A stretch of DNA of 64,000 nt from Dryococelus australis. Lineage: Eukaryota; Arthropoda; Insecta; Phasmatodea; Phasmatidae. Below are positions 1 to 12,310 of this stretch, in pieces (the first letter of the stretch is position 1; every line of letters begins with the position of its first letter). The notes under the pieces were generated by a model. That model saw nothing but the letters and a program-made list of their open reading frames with translations, searched no databases and was not told the origin of the DNA. The stretch spans positions 80,167,895 to 80,231,894 of the forward strand of contig CM056995.1 of the NCBI GenBank assembly GCA_029891345.1. The letters are read 5' to 3'. The translations under genes and the position numbers were made by a program.

Positions 1-172
1 CGTGATTTTCTCCTTGTCCCCCTCTTATATCCCGTTTGCGTGTATTATCAGCATGTTTGGGTGTATATTTGAACATTTTTGTCTCCGGGACGTCTTTCAT
101 TCAGATGTGAACTAAAAAGAGACACTGAAAACATTCGACGAGACCATAGCGAAACAACTTCTCCAAAATAGG

Positions 173-298
173 AGGGAGCATGCATAGGGCCCCCTTCCCT
201 TAGGCTGGGGGGAGCATGTCTAGGGCCTTCTTCCTTTAGGCTGGAGGGAGCATGCCTAGGGCCCCCTTCCCTTAGGCTGGGGGAGGGGGGGAGCATTT
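173..298. repeat. 36-bp minisatellite, about 3.4 copies
   Basis: Three full units occupy 173-208, 209-244 and 245-280, followed by a partial fourth. Each unit contains GGAGCATG, a GGGCCCCCTTCCC-like core and TTAGGCTGG. Because 36 is a multiple of three, the minus strand stays open as a 12-residue repeat (PSLREGGPRHAP), but nothing else suggests coding. Confidence 0.85.
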
Positions 299-772
299 AG
301 GCGCCTCTCTTGCGTAAGTGGATAGTATCCCTTCCACCTTGGACTCTTTTATTTTTACAAATGTCCGTAATCAAATTGAATGACTGGTTATTAAAAATCC
401 AAGCTTGACACGACACAGACAACTTAACACAATTTTCTTAGCTTTTAATGTTTTAGATATACAGCCAGTTTCAGTAAAGGCGTGCAAAAATGAAACGGGG
501 GAATAGGGGCCGCATTACGGAACGTTTTGAGATCAGGAACGTGCGGTCCAGTAGGCCAGCGAAAGTATATCTAAGCGTGCATAAACGTGTAGGCGACCCA
601 TGCAGTATGTGAGGTTCACCTATCGTCCGCAAGGGGGCTCTATTGTCCATACATTATCACAGCGCGTGCGTGTGTCATCGACGGACGCAAAACCCATGAG
701 ATATTTAAACGTATGTGACAGAATCTCGCAAGCCGTCGTCGTGCTTGTGTTGAGATCGGTGGCCGTCACTAA
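299..772. other. No recognised feature
   Basis: Mixed-composition DNA. I see no repeat terminus, conserved protein or RNA gene here. Confidence 0.5.
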
Positions 773-773
773 T

Positions 774-1345
774 GCCCGGTTGCACCATCGTGGTTCGAAA
801 CTCGATCCAAGATCGGATCTAAGATTGACACAGAAAACTGTTGCACCATTTGAGTTCGGAACTGAACTGGAGATCGAGATGAAGTTCATTTCGTACCACC
901 GAAATTGGCGGTTTGAAATCTCGATCCGAGATCAGCAGTCATCGTCGACAAATGTATGCAGTTTGAAAATACGCCAACAGATAGAACTACGTTCGATTGT
1001 TTTATTGGGAAATTAAAACAACATTATACGCACTTGAATATTATGCATTAAAATTCGTACAACAATAATTCACTTAAAACAGATAAAACATCGCACATCT
1101 AGTTCTATATAGTGAAAAATACGCCTACTTCAATGACGCCATATATTACGAACCAATAACAAAATTTGTCTCATAATTAATCTCGACCTCTCACTTTGGA
1201 ATCAAGATCGACGAATCGGAGATCCAGAATCATAAAATTTCGTTGGTGCAACACTTTTACATTGGAACCAATATAAAACTGTATCCTGATTCGGAACTAG
1301 AATCATTCGATCTCGGATCGGGGAAGATGTTGGTGCAACCGGGCC
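774..1345. mobile_element. Non-autonomous DNA element, GCCCGGTTGCACC family, copy 1
   Basis: The left end reads GCCCGGTTGCACCATCGTGG and the right end reads TTGGTGCAACCGGGCC, so the termini are inverted. Inner arms also pair loosely through repeated GATC-rich words (GATCGGATC, CGATCTCGGATCG). The whole 570 bp aligns with a second copy at 18983-19523. No transposase fragment is inside, so it is MITE-like. I could not identify a clear target duplication, so the superfamily stays open. Confidence 0.8.
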
Positions 1346-1635
1346 TTTGAGCAACTCTCGTGAGTCACACACTGATACGTTAGCGCACCGGTCCGTCAAA
1401 GTAGTGGTTCAGTAGAGTATTACCTGTCAACAGTGCACGCACACAATGTCAATAATCCACGTAACAAACACTGACACCAGTATTCGTGTTGGACACGATT
1501 GCGCCCATATTTTCTTTCACTGGCTTCACGGACCACCAATCTCAGAAAGTTCCGTGGTGTGGCCCTTATTCCTAGTTTCACTTTTTGCACGCTTTTACTG
1601 AAAGAGCCTGTACGTTGGACAATAATAAAATAGCA

Positions 1636-1795
1636 AGGGAACATTCGATTACATTTACAGATGTGAAATGAATCACGTGAGAAAAATATTTTGGATTTCG
1701 AAAAAACATTTTTAGATGTTTTCTGTGCCTTGGTAAGCTTTTTTTTTCGAATACTGAGCCGGGAAGTTAAGACATGCAGAAAAACATACGTAAAT
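1636..1795 (+). repeat. Dispersed repeat fragment, copy 1
   Basis: About 150 bp align with 39680-39815. Shared blocks include GGGAAC followed by GATTACA, ACA-ATGTGAAA, TTTAGAT then TTTCCTGT-like sequence, and GAAGCTT or TAAGCTT followed by AATACTGA. The family is unknown and the copies are strongly diverged. Confidence 0.55.
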
Positions 1796-3029
1796 ACAAG
1801 CTGGCGAAGATACCACCCCCCCCCCCTTCCCTTTAAAACATTAATTCTTCTTTTACAAATTCCATTTCGGATCGCTCAAAACATAAATTTCTTGTTGCGT
1901 AAAATATGGAGGAAATTCTCTAATCTAAAGGCGGAGGTATATAAATTATTATAATTAAATTATAATAATTCATTAAAGACGGTTTAGCTAAAATTAATCA
2001 ATGCATTTCTGTGAACAAAAATAGTTTAGGTTCCTATTTACTCTCATTCCAGTGCCGATTTTCTAAATTTAGGAATGAGCAAAGAATACCCCTTTCCTGT
2101 TAATTGATACGCCACTGAACGAGAACATCATTCATTCAATGAAGGAGGGTTGCAGCTTTGTTCCTCACTGGAATTAATTTAGAAAGTAGTTTATTGACAT
2201 CGGTCTTACGTTCCTGTGTTCAAATTCACATGCCAAGTTATCTTAGCTCGCAAAGAAGTATGTACATCGGCGATGTGGCTTCGTTGTATGAATGACCGTA
2301 TTTTCTTCTGCTGCCTGTAAAAGTTGTAAGCCTAATTATTTTGCCCTTTCTCCCTGACTTTTAGAGTAAATTTCGTTTATGATGTTTTAAACGTTCTTTA
2401 TGACAACTTATATAATTAATTTTTCTCTATACGTGTGATTACTTTTATTGATTTAATTGACTATTGTGTATTTTTTCATCACTTACCCCATAAATACTCA
2501 TCATTGTTATGTAAACAGTTTCTTCTGCTAACTAAAGGATATTTGTTTTGATTTTCTGCTATGAAACCTCTATACTATCTGCAGCCATAATAGGGTTGAT
2601 ATTTGGCTTATTAAGTTGGTTTCTGCAAAAAAAAACATAGTAGATTCGCCAATTATACATTGAATATCTACGTTTTATATTTATAAATAAAATAACTAAG
2701 ATTCATTTTCTGTAAAATTACTTTTTTCAAGTTCGTTCTTAACTAGCATCATATATTGTAATCTCTTCCAATTTATACTGCCCTCACCAATAATATGAGA
2801 TTAATAAATTTCTGTGTTTTTGTGTTGTGGAATTTCAACCATTGTTAGTCCTTTTATATATTTTTATAACCTAGAATGTGTTATTTATTCTTAATTAGTT
2901 GAAACGCAGAAAGCAAAAATTAAAATCCCATTTTTATTGAACAAGAGTTTATTAAACCTGATTTTTGATATTTAAAATGTGCAGTGAAATTACCTGGCCG
3001 GTAAAATATTGAACAGGTATAGTACATAC
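1796..3029. other. AT-rich stretch, no gene seen
   Basis: Contains an 11-base C run at 1816-1826 and long AT-rich sequence. No conserved protein or terminus was found. Confidence 0.5.
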
Positions 3030-3312
3030 TGGAAGGATAATCTGTTGCGTGGGGAAATGGTAGGTAGCTGGGCTTAAAGTCTCATCGACAGCGAATTCAT
3101 TAGATACGGTTAAAGTCGCACAGGGAAGTTTGATTGGGAAAGGTTTGAGGAGGAATTGAATATGGCCTTTGTTAGATACCCATCCCAACATTCACCTGGA
3201 TTGAATTAGGGAAACAATGGAAGCCCGAAATCAGGAGGGCTGGACCGGGAATCAAACCCGGGTCTTCCCGAATGCGAGTCCAGTGAGTTACCACTACGCC
3301 ACCTCGCTCGGT
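3030..3312 (-). mobile_element. tRNA-derived SINE (family A)
   Basis: On the minus strand a tRNA-like head starts near 3312 with ACCGAGCGAGGTGGCGTAGT. This contains a box A-like TGGCGTAGTGG, and a box B-like GGTTTGATTCC follows about 45 bases later. After the head comes a SINE body (CCTGATTTCGG, then AATCCAGGTGAATGTTGGGA) running to about 3030. A second head lies at 49511-49588 and a body fragment at 43970-44125. The head resembles SINEs I remember from polyneopteran insects, but this was not checked by search. Confidence 0.8.
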
Positions 3313-3439
3313 TCTTGGTCTTGCTGGCGAACAATCGGTTATAACAAGCGCCGGGACGACACCCCATCAGACCTACTGGTTTGTTACAAAGCTTAGCAGA
3401 TGGTCAGTCAACTAGAGTCGTGTAGACAGTGTGCAGTAG

Positions 3440-4095
3440 GCCTACTCGTGATGGAGTGGAGTAATGTGTAACTCGATGACATTGTTTTGACGCATGGGGA
3501 AATATGATGTAATTCAGCAGCTGCACGTCGGAAACGTGAAGAGAATTTCCCACAGCGACAGTTATCTGATGTACATTCATTGCAGAGAATCATCGCTTGT
3601 GCGGAACCGGGAGTGGGTGCGTAACAAGGCACGCTGCTGGAGGCTGCTGATGTGTTGAGGACGATGTTTTCGATCGCGTGTCTGACAACGCGCGCGTCAG
3701 TACGCTGCTTTGACTCAACACATCGCCACCCACGGTGAGTCGCGTACTACGTCGGGAGAGACTACGTGAATTTCGCAGTTACTTCGTCCGCCAGGTCGCA
3801 TGGTTGGGTTCCATTACACCGAGTCGTTCCTAAGTCAGGAAGCAGGAAACGCCGGTTTCTCTAAAATCGTCCTCTTCACTGATGAAGCATCATTCACGAG
3901 AGGTGGCATGTTAAACTACCACAATGAGCGTGTGTGGGCACACCTTAATCCCCACGTTATTCGTGAATCATTGCTCAGACATCAGTTCTCACAGAACATT
4001 TGGACGTGCATTGGAGACGACATGTTAATTTGCCCTTGTCTCCTAGGCGTATCAGTGGGGCCACCTATGGGGGGGGGGGGGGGGTCTTCTTGAAG
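3440..4095 (+). pseudogene. Tc1/mariner-class transposase relic (DUF4817 type)
   Basis: Two parts of a DDE transposase are legible. Near 3505-3605 a frame reads ENFPQRQLSDVHSLQRII, which fits the N-terminal helix-turn-helix (DUF4817) block of a widespread insect transposase family. At 3800-4060 a second frame carries VLFTDEASFTRGG, followed by NERVWAHLNPH and QFSQNIW, which fit the first catalytic Asp region. Stops and frame changes separate the parts, and a G-run at 4069-4083 interrupts the downstream frame. The remaining catalytic region is missing, so this is a dead, 3'-truncated copy. No terminal repeats were found for it. Family membership is from remembered motifs and is fairly sure; activity is excluded by the breaks. 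Confidence 0.75.
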
Positions 4096-4160
4096 ACCGG
4101 CATGCAAGAGTTACCGGAAAATGTGCCACAGTACCAATACATACGTTGTGAAATGTGGTA

Positions 4161-4582
4161 AAGGCTGTTCACAATAAAGTGAGCACTTTTGAAATCAACC
4201 TTGGAAAGAAGTCACTGCCCGTGCCTGTATATATTTAAACGGGCACACTGAGTGGCATACGCCCAGTAGAGTTAGTAACGACGGATGGAAAATAGTTGCA
4301 TATATTAACCTCGAATAAAAAGTGTTAGATAACCATTTGTGAAAACTTAAATTATATCTTTCGTTTTCTGTTTTTTATATGCATCGACGTATAAGAAATG
4401 AGCATATTTGTAAATTATTTACGTTTATAATAATTTCCCGGTTTCTCTTGACCGATGCATGAATAAAATTATGAGGCTTATGGAAATGTTAATTTTACAT
4501 AAGGCAAAAAAAAACGCAACGTGCACAAAAGCGGATCTTAAGCAGGGCTTTCAAAAGTGCTCATTTTACCGTGAACAGCCTG
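4161..4582 (+). mobile_element. MITE, CTGTTCAC family, long form, copy 1
   Basis: 422 bp flanked by TA on both sides (4159-4160 and 4583-4584). The termini are inverted: AAGGCTGTTCAC on the left and GTGAACAGCCTG on the right. The pairing continues inward (GTGAGCACTTTTGA against TCAAAAGTGCTCAT). The core has no coding capacity. Related copies are at 8639, 17439, 39132 and a split one at 10138. The TA duplication fits the Tc1/mariner superfamily. Confidence 0.9.
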
Positions 4583-4584
4583 TA

Positions 4585-7500
4585 CATGCACGGCGGAGCA
4601 TCACCTTACAGTCAGGCAGTAATTGGATGCAACATACAGCGCTGGATTGGAAGAACTGACCCAGTGGCATAGCAACATAGTTAGTGGGACCTAAACGCCT
4701 TAGATTATTACTTGTGCATTCATTCAAAGGCGAAGGTGTACATTAGTGGCGCGGAAAATGGCCAAGAACCGTAGCAGCAAGTTCACAATGCATATCAGGA
4801 AGTAAAAGTATATCGTGGTGTACTTGAGCGTGTTCACCAGTCCCTTCAGCGTCGCTTTTATGCATGTGTAGAAACTACAAAAAAAAAAGGGGGCGGTCAA
4901 ACCTTTATCATGCTCTGTGCTCTGCAAAAGTAACATTGTTCAATAAAAATATGCGCTGTTCAATAAAAGTTTACTCTTTGTCACCACATTTTGTAAACTA
5001 ACATATTACAATGAAACATATAACAATACATAATAAATAACTAATAAGCATATAGCACTGAGTAATCTGCTTACGTCGTAACCTCTACACGACAATACGG
5101 TCTTTCGAAATAACAAAACTGGCTGCATAACTGTCTCTCAGGCATAAGTATCAACCTTTGAACCAAACATTCGGTCATATCGAAAATGGCTAACCTGAGT
5201 TAGTACCAATAAGACCTTTTTTTTTAATTCGCGCATTCTGGGTAATTATTAATCACATTCATGAATTACAGCGGTCGTTTAAAATTAAAAGCAGTATTGT
5301 TGTCATTTATTAATTTATTGTTATACGTATAATTACGAGGGCAAATTTATTGGCTTACAAAATGTTGCAACAAAGGATTCAACTCCTGTCCTCAGTCTAT
5401 CATGACACCCCTCCATCTCCGTATTAAATCGCAAGCAAATTTTACAAATCAGTAACAAGGCATTTCCGGGTCTGTATGCACATACGTCTGAAGAAGTCTG
5501 TTCAGTGTTCAGTTGCACTGCATTCTGGTTGCATACCTCTCGGGCACTCGTAATCAAATTTTTAACACAAACATACCAATATATAGAGAGTAGGTATCTG
5601 AACGAACCCCGACGAGACAGCATTTTATGTCAATTTTCACATGCTGATTAACTTATCGTAATTAATCATGAATTGCAGTAGAGTGTTTCAGAATTAAAGG
5701 CGAAAAGAGGGCGTAGAGCTCCATTCAAGGCACTGGAAGGGGAATTATACTGTATTTACACAAAATTCTCCCACAGTTAAGATCTCCCTTTTATTAAACA
5801 CAGATAAAAAATTTGTTGCTTGGTTTTTATTATTTAGTTTATAATATTATTTAAGAAATACAGCTTTAAATGCGAATTACTGGGGTGCATAATTGCCGCA
5901 ATTCCCGTTTTACTGAAAAGCACATTGCAAGGAATGTATCTTCGCATGTTATGGAGGAAAGTAGGTTGCAAGTTCTTTCAAAACTTCTTGTTCCTACATA
6001 GGTAGTTCCATCAGTATATTCTCATACACTTCTTTTCCAATGATCATGTTCCAAGTTTCAATCTGACATATTATTCTTTTCCAATTCGTTGCCATATTTC
6101 GATTTGGGGAGTTCTTCGATTAATTAGGCCATTTTAAATACATAATTGGACCTTTGAGTAGCTGCTTCCCTCACCCCGCCGCCTCTCACTTCTTCCACAC
6201 CTCCCCTTGGGCAGGAACCGTCGCCCATGTATCCCCCTTTTTTATCCGTCTTGGAATAGTCTGTGAGCTGCTGAGTTCTCGATTGACTAATCAAGAGTTG
6301 GTTAAATATTATAATAATATATTCAACATATTCGAAACTTACTTATAGTACATTAAAAAAGAAAAATATTAACATTTTATGAGAAAAATTATTTGCTTTG
6401 AAATATGATGTAGAGGTTACTCACGTGGCTTGAGAGTGTGTTTCATGATAATTATAATGATATTCACTTCACATACTACGTTTTCTTCAGTATTCCAATG
6501 ATGGCCCTCGTGCTAAAAATTTGTGTTGTACACTATAACGATGACAGTGGATGTTTTGTTAAAAGACCCCTCACATGGCGCGTAGTTAATGATGTGGTAA
6601 ACTCACTGATTAGTATTATCTAAGCAAAACTCTTAGAAGCCTTCAAAATTGACTTTTGAAAATTCTTTAGTATAGTATTACTTTTATTTTATCATGTAAT
6701 TGGTCAGTATCGAAACAAGAACAACTTGCGCATGGTTACGCTTATGCTGAGGACTGAACACTTCTGATTGCTGGAGATGTATGTCGCAGAAGTGTGAACG
6801 GCGAACACTGAAAAGCAGCTCATCCCACGTAGCACAGGATATTCACAGAATATCCTAATTATATCAACAATATCTAAAAGTTATCTAAGTCCTACAGTGA
6901 AGCTGTAATGTATGTCCTTCGAATATCCGGTAGTGGATACCAGTTTGCACCACTTACTGTATATCCATTAGGTATTACAAAACCACCAATGGCCATTACT
7001 TCAGGTAGTGGCTACATCTAAAGACCTGTATAGGACGTCCACAATATCTATATCACATTTTGGATTTTGGGCGGACATTTGGATATCTTTTGGAAGTCTT
7101 TTGAATGTAACTTTGCTACTCTTGGACGATTATCAAGTATTTGTTTATTGTTACGAATGTACTGCAAAAATCCTTTGCATGAAGAACAAAGAAAATTGTG
7201 GTCAGGTAGTTTTTATTTTAAAATGAATATACAATGCATTAAATATTTTGTCCACTGCATTTAAACATCAACGCAATTTATCTGCCTTACTATTTTCATA
7301 TACCTACTGGCTCATGCCATTTGCATTATGCATGTACACTGCTGCAATTTTATTCTATATTTTTGTTACGCTTGTCTCTTTACAAGACAACATCAACAGC
7401 CATATATTAGAACAACGTATTTTTAAGTGCCTTCGAAACAAATAGGCCTATATAAACGTCTGGAATTTTATACCTTACGTTCACAAACCATCATAGTTGC

Positions 7501-7732
7501 TCCAATTTTATTAGATAATTTTTCTTGTTGACATTTCTAGCTCAAGTTTGGTAGCTGTTTTACATTATTGTTCTACCGAAGAACGTTGTTGAACAATATT
7601 GCTCACCAAGCCTGATCATTCAGGAAAGGGTTTAACAGATATTTGTTATTTGCCTGGATCAGTTAAGTACAAGTAACTGATAACTAAATAGTCTCTCTTG
7701 GATAGGAATTTACTTTTTGTGATGACAGCTTC
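4585..7732. other. No recognised gene
   Basis: AT-rich DNA. The only small features are a 21-bp hairpin AGGATATTC-ACA-GAATATCCT at 6836-6856 and one TAGGCCTA word at 7443. Short open frames around 5.3-5.6 and 7.0-7.4 kb show no conserved motif. Confidence 0.5.
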
Positions 7733-7795
7733 CATGATCGCTGAGGCGCTAACTTTCCATCACAAGGTTTCGGGTTCGAACCTTGTTGATATTAT
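7733..7795 (+). repeat. tRNA-like sequence, probable SINE head or tRNA relic
   Basis: GATCGCTGAGGCGCTAAC resembles a box A region, and GGGTTCGAACCTT matches box B, spaced as in a tRNA. It does not fold convincingly into a full cloverleaf by eye. Confidence 0.45.
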
Positions 7796-8638
7796 GTGCG
7801 CCTCTTTTATATGTAGGTTAAGGATAATTTTACACATGTAAGCGGCCTTCCTATTAGTTTAAATGCATTAAAGGCGTGGAATTAGTAAACACCACTTATT
7901 AAAATGTGATAAGGTAATGTTTTTGATGCAATTCGACTGTTAGTTGGTTTTTCTTTTCCGTATTACAGGCGTGTATTTAAAGCGTTGGCATTATGTCTTT
8001 ATTGTGGAAAGCGAATACAAAATAACAAAAGATATTACTTCTGGAATTTTGTTTGGCCTTGTTTAAATTGAATAACGGGAATCACGTCTGTATAATCTCA
8101 AGATTCTACTTTTTTTTAAGCAGTAACATATATTTTACATGATATACTGAAACAGACCTAGGATGATCTGTGGCTGATGTTAGTAAGATAACCTTGTACA
8201 AAAAATAGCAACTGGTTAGATGCCATAATACGCTTTTAACGTGCATTTCTGCATTTAATTATAGACTAGCTTTATAATGCTCCCTGGTAATACATTATAC
8301 CCCTGTCGTTCTGGCACAATTACATTACTCTTAAGCTAAGTTCGCGAGAACTGATACTGAAGAAAGAAGGAGAACTGACATCTTCCTCTACGCTATAACT
8401 TATAGCGTACTTGTATCGTGTGAATGACCTCCGAGTTTATCTTACAAGCCAGAAATATGTAAGGACTGTTACTGGCTAGTGTAATACACGTGCAGGTCTA
8501 TTCTTGATTTATGATACTTAAACAACATTAATTAAATTAACGATTATATATGATTTGGAAAACAATTTCTACCTTTATTGAACATTTCAACCCACTCTGG
8601 TTAGCAGGCAGGCATTTATTTGAGTAAGAAAATTTATA
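7796..8638. other. No recognised feature
   Basis: AT-rich, without recognisable termini or coding sequence. Confidence 0.5.
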
Positions 8639-9056
8639 AATGCTGTTCACGATTAAGTGAGCACTTTTGAAATCAGCCTTAGAAAAAAGTTACTGCTCCT
8701 ATCTGCATGTATTCTAACGGGCGAACTGAGTAACATGCGCACAGTAAAGTTGGATGGATGGAAAGTAGTTCCATATTTTAACGTCGTATAAAAAGAGTTA
8801 GTTGACCATTTGTGATAAATTAAATTACTTCTTTCGCTTTCTATTGTTTTTTTATGTATCAAAGTGTAAAAGTGAGCATGTTTGTAAAGTATTTACTTAT
8901 ATTATAATTTCACTTTTACACTGGGCCGACTCATGGATAAAGTGATGAGACCCTTGCCAGTGTTAATTTTGCATAAGGCGGAGGAATACGCATCGTGCAT
9001 ACAAGTAGATCTTAATCAGAGCTTTCAAAAGTGATCATTTTACCGTGAACAGCCTA
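8639..9056 (+). mobile_element. MITE, CTGTTCAC family, long form, copy 2
   Basis: 418 bp between TA dinucleotides at 8637-8638 and 9057-9058. The left end is AATGCTGTTCACGATTAAGT and the right end is TACCGTGAACAGCCTA. The core aligns along its length with the copy at 4161. Confidence 0.9.
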
Positions 9057-9058
9057 TA

Positions 9059-10102
9059 TCAGCGTAACACCGTTTAGCATTCAATTTGATGATTGAATCA
9101 ATTTTATTACATTTTCTTTTTTTATTTTGTACACAGTTTGTTGTGAAATTTCTAATTGGAAGAAGAAAGATGTTTAAGTGTTATTTAAAATGAGTAGATC
9201 TACATTTAGCAAACTTCTGTTCAGAAGTGAGCTTACTGTCTTCCAAAATAAATGCTGTGGGACCCCTATTTTGCACTTTTCAAGGGACTGGGAAAAATCA
9301 TTGCAAAATGCAGGAAAAAGTAAAAAGAAGGAAACTAATGCTGTAAAACGGGCATTGGGAACAGAAAAGTTGTGTGTAAAATGCAGGAAAAGTGTAATAT
9401 CAGGGGGTGTAATACAGGGGTGCATGTATAAAAGCATCGAAATTGATTGAAAACTACTCAAAATCTCATTAAAAATCTTTAATCCATTATCATTCTTCCG
9501 CCAAACCTTAATTGCTTCAAAAACAAGTAATTTAATAAAGATATCTTGGCTGCATTCAATTATTTTAAAACCAAATATTTGACATGTACACCGGTTCTTA
9601 CTATACGGTGTTTAAAACAAAATTTAGTTTCGGTAGCCACAATTATGTACACAGCACGTTTTATAATAAGTTAAGAAGTAAGTTACAAATTTTAAATGAC
9701 TGTCAACAATGCTAAAAGTATAGAAGTCAATTTTAACGCTGCAATACACGCAATTCAGGGTAGATTTTTCTTTTCCAAATTTTAAGTTTAAAAAACTTTA
9801 GGTTTCCCCGAAGATGTTATACCAAGTGTACGGTTCTCACAAATTCTTAGCCTACATGGTATATAATATAAAAGTTGGTGCTCACCACACCTACTTACCC
9901 ATGAATAAAAACCTGCATGTTATCTATTATTCGATATCTAAATTTAGTTTCCAGTATTTAGCGGACAGCTGATTAAATTAACGTGTACTCCAGCCTAACG
10001 TTCTAGTATTATCATTTTGCAATTGCTCACTTTTATACTTTGCCTCCCGATGTAACAAAATGTTAGCCAACGCTTTAAAGTGCAGAAATAGCAAGGTTAA
10101 TA
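9059..10102. other. No recognised gene
   Basis: Opposed open frames at 9178-9450 contain repeated AATGCAGGAAAAAGT-like words and no known domain. I treat them as chance. Confidence 0.45.
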
Positions 10103-10103
10103 T

Positions 10104-10137
10104 TGTGTGTGTGTGTGTCTATATATATATATATATA
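10104..10137. repeat. (GT)n(AT)n microsatellite
   Basis: Alternating GT followed directly by alternating AT. It abuts the left end of a split MITE. Confidence 0.9.
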
Positions 10138-10314
10138 AACATTCAAGATTAATTGAGCAGTTCCGAAATCAGCTTTTGAAAATAGTTCTTGCCCATAACT
10201 GCATTTATTTTAATGGATGCGATGACTAGCACCACGTCACCAGTCAAGTTCGCAGCGGTATAGAAAACGAAGTTCGATGTATTTACTTTGTATTAAAAGT
10301 TACGTTTAAATTAT
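10138..10314 (+). mobile_element. MITE, CTGTTCAC family, left half of a split copy
   Basis: AACATTCAAGATTAATTGAG, then AAATCAGC and TTCTTGCCCATAACTGCATT, align with the left half of the long MITE. The match stops near 10314, at the point where unrelated SINE-bearing DNA begins. A matching right terminus is at 11931-11962. Confidence 0.6.
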
Positions 10315-10362
10315 TGCTACGCGCATTCACATCACTGCGCAGACTGGTTCATCTCCTTCCCG

Positions 10363-10560
10363 GGGCCGCGGGGGCTGAGCGGTTAGCCTGCTCGCCTCCC
10401 ACCAAGGCGAACCGGGTGCAATCCCCTGACGGGTCACTGCCGGATTTTCGCACGTGGGACTCGTGCCGGACGATGACGCTGGTCGGCGAGTTTTCTCGGG
10501 GATATCACCCCACCCTTTCATCCCGGCACTTCACTCACTCAATCTCATTCCTCTTCCCCT
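10363..10560 (+). mobile_element. tRNA-derived SINE (family B), best copy
   Basis: The head GGCCGCGGGGGCTGAGCGGT carries a box A-like region. After it comes ACCAAGGCGAACCGGGTGCA, then a body with CGCACGTGGGACTCGTGCCG, GATGACGCTGGTCGGCGAG and TTTTCTCGGGGATATCACCC. The same order appears at 56925-57092 (minus), as a body at 12040-12310, and degraded at 44655-44790. It is GC-rich against its surroundings. Confidence 0.8.
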
Positions 10561-11930
10561 ATCCACAGGTATCATCAGTGTTTGTCCCTCTCCCCTCCCC
10601 CTCTTGAAGTCCTTCCCAAGCGACGTCATCGGTGACCGACAGAGGGGAAGGGAGGGCCACGACACCTGACTGGTTATCGAAGGGCAGACGTCACTCACGC
10701 CTGCTGCTAGAATCGACGACTTGCGAGTCATTGCGCGAATGTTCTGGTCACCACCACTGTCGGCGTAACTAGATCACCTCGGCTCCAACATTAGATTGCT
10801 TTTCTGTCAATAGTGCTACAAAAAGAACAGCATGGATAGGGTGGAGGTTAGAATACTGCCTATGTTAGCAAGTGATATGAGATATTTGTACAATTCCTCT
10901 ATTCTAGTTTCAGTGCAACTAGAATATGTCTTAATTAGTCAAAGTATAACATTAATTTAAAAGCGTGGATTTGTTGAAATTTAAATATATACAAACACAT
11001 TCATACTTATTGATAATGTGATTCTGATAGTTGTACTGACAACAACTGTGCCAGTGTATGATTGGAACACAGTCTGAAGACGACAAACTGGTCCGCTTCA
11101 CCTGTAGTTCATTGCCACGAACCTTATCACTTTATTCATGCGTCACCCAGACGAAACCGTGGCATTGTTATAACATGTATACGTTACTTATATGGAAATT
11201 CGTACTCTGACGTGTACAAAAGAAGAAACATTTAATTGAGGATACGATCAGGCCTTAGGCAGACGGCCTGCCTGATCACACCTTTAAGCATTAAACCAGA
11301 GCGCGAGCGGAATTGCAACAACTGTTGCCAGCAGCAGAAATCCCTTCTACCGGCCAGCGATCGGGGACGAGTATGCCAAACAACGCGCCGATATAGGACA
11401 GCGACACACTGGGCGCGTCGTTTTTCATCTGGCCAGTAACAAGAGAAGATTGCAGGGATGGGCGTGTCCGATATTCGATAACCACCTACCATAATAGCCT
11501 CCGGAACCATGATTAAGGTGGGGACATATCAATTAGTCTGTGGTAACTATTTAACAACAGGTTAATTGTATAATAAATTCATTATTATCTCCCCGATTAA
11601 TTAATACTAACCTAAAATATGTTATTGTGTGTCCTGCATGTCTAATAAACCAATCATTCACAGTAGTGCGCTACCATATATATTGCCATTCAGTTACGTC
11701 CCTAACCCTTTCATGTGTGAGTATTGTCATTAAGCCATATTAACATTTGACGTAAGCGCTTATCTTTTCCGCCCTCTCGTTGCCTATTTATAACAACACG
11801 TAATACAACGTAAAGTCTGAGTACTATTTATATTAATTCACTGTCAGCTTCAACTGCGAGACTGCAGATTCTGCACGCCATTTTGTACTGTGGCATACGT
11901 AGCTAGGGGTACTGGTTTATTCAGTATTTG
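10561..11930. other. Unassigned DNA between two halves of a MITE
   Basis: Includes a GC-richer piece at about 11230-11510 with a hairpin-prone AGGCAGACGGCCTGCCT. No protein domain was recognised in the overlapping short frames. It may be material inserted into the MITE whose ends are at 10138 and 11962. Confidence 0.45.
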
Positions 11931-11962
11931 ACATAGTGCTCTGTTTACCGTGAACATCCTTT
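11931..11962 (+). mobile_element. MITE, CTGTTCAC family, right terminus
   Basis: ACATAGTGCTCTGTTTACCG followed by TGAACATCCTTTA matches the right inverted terminus of the family. Confidence 0.6.
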
Positions 11963-12039
11963 AATCAGCGTTGTAAAATTACCCAATGGGCGTAGTTGCT
12001 CCAGCCGGGGTAAAATTTAAAAGATAACCCAACGAAAAA

Positions 12040-12310
12040 AATATAATTTACTTGATTTCAGTTACTAACTCTCCGCCGTTTAGGTCCCTCAGTCGATTAC
12101 AGGTCCAGGTGGGTAGGGGACTCTCATGTGTGAAGTATGTAGGACACTATATACCCTTGCGTGCGGGTTTTCTCGGGGTTATCCCGTTTTTCGCAGTCCT
12201 TATTCCACCGCCGCTCCACCCATCCCTCACTTCATGCATTCTTTTGATTGGCTGCAACGACATGTCTGTCCCGCTTGTATAGGACAGGCAGCTGTAATTA
12301 GCGCCACTCT
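12040..12310 (+). mobile_element. SINE family B body, degraded head
   Basis: GCGGGTTTTCTCGGGGTTATCCC, in the register of the family B body, is followed by CCGCTCCACCCATCCCTCAC and TTCATGCATT. The tRNA-like head is unrecognisable. Confidence 0.65.

Noticed and set aside
9174..9461. Opposed 90- and 95-codon frames
   Set aside because: Both strands open over the same bases and no domain. Likely chance.
10314..10731. Several frames around 10.3-10.7 kb
   Set aside because: They are readings of the GC-rich family B SINE.
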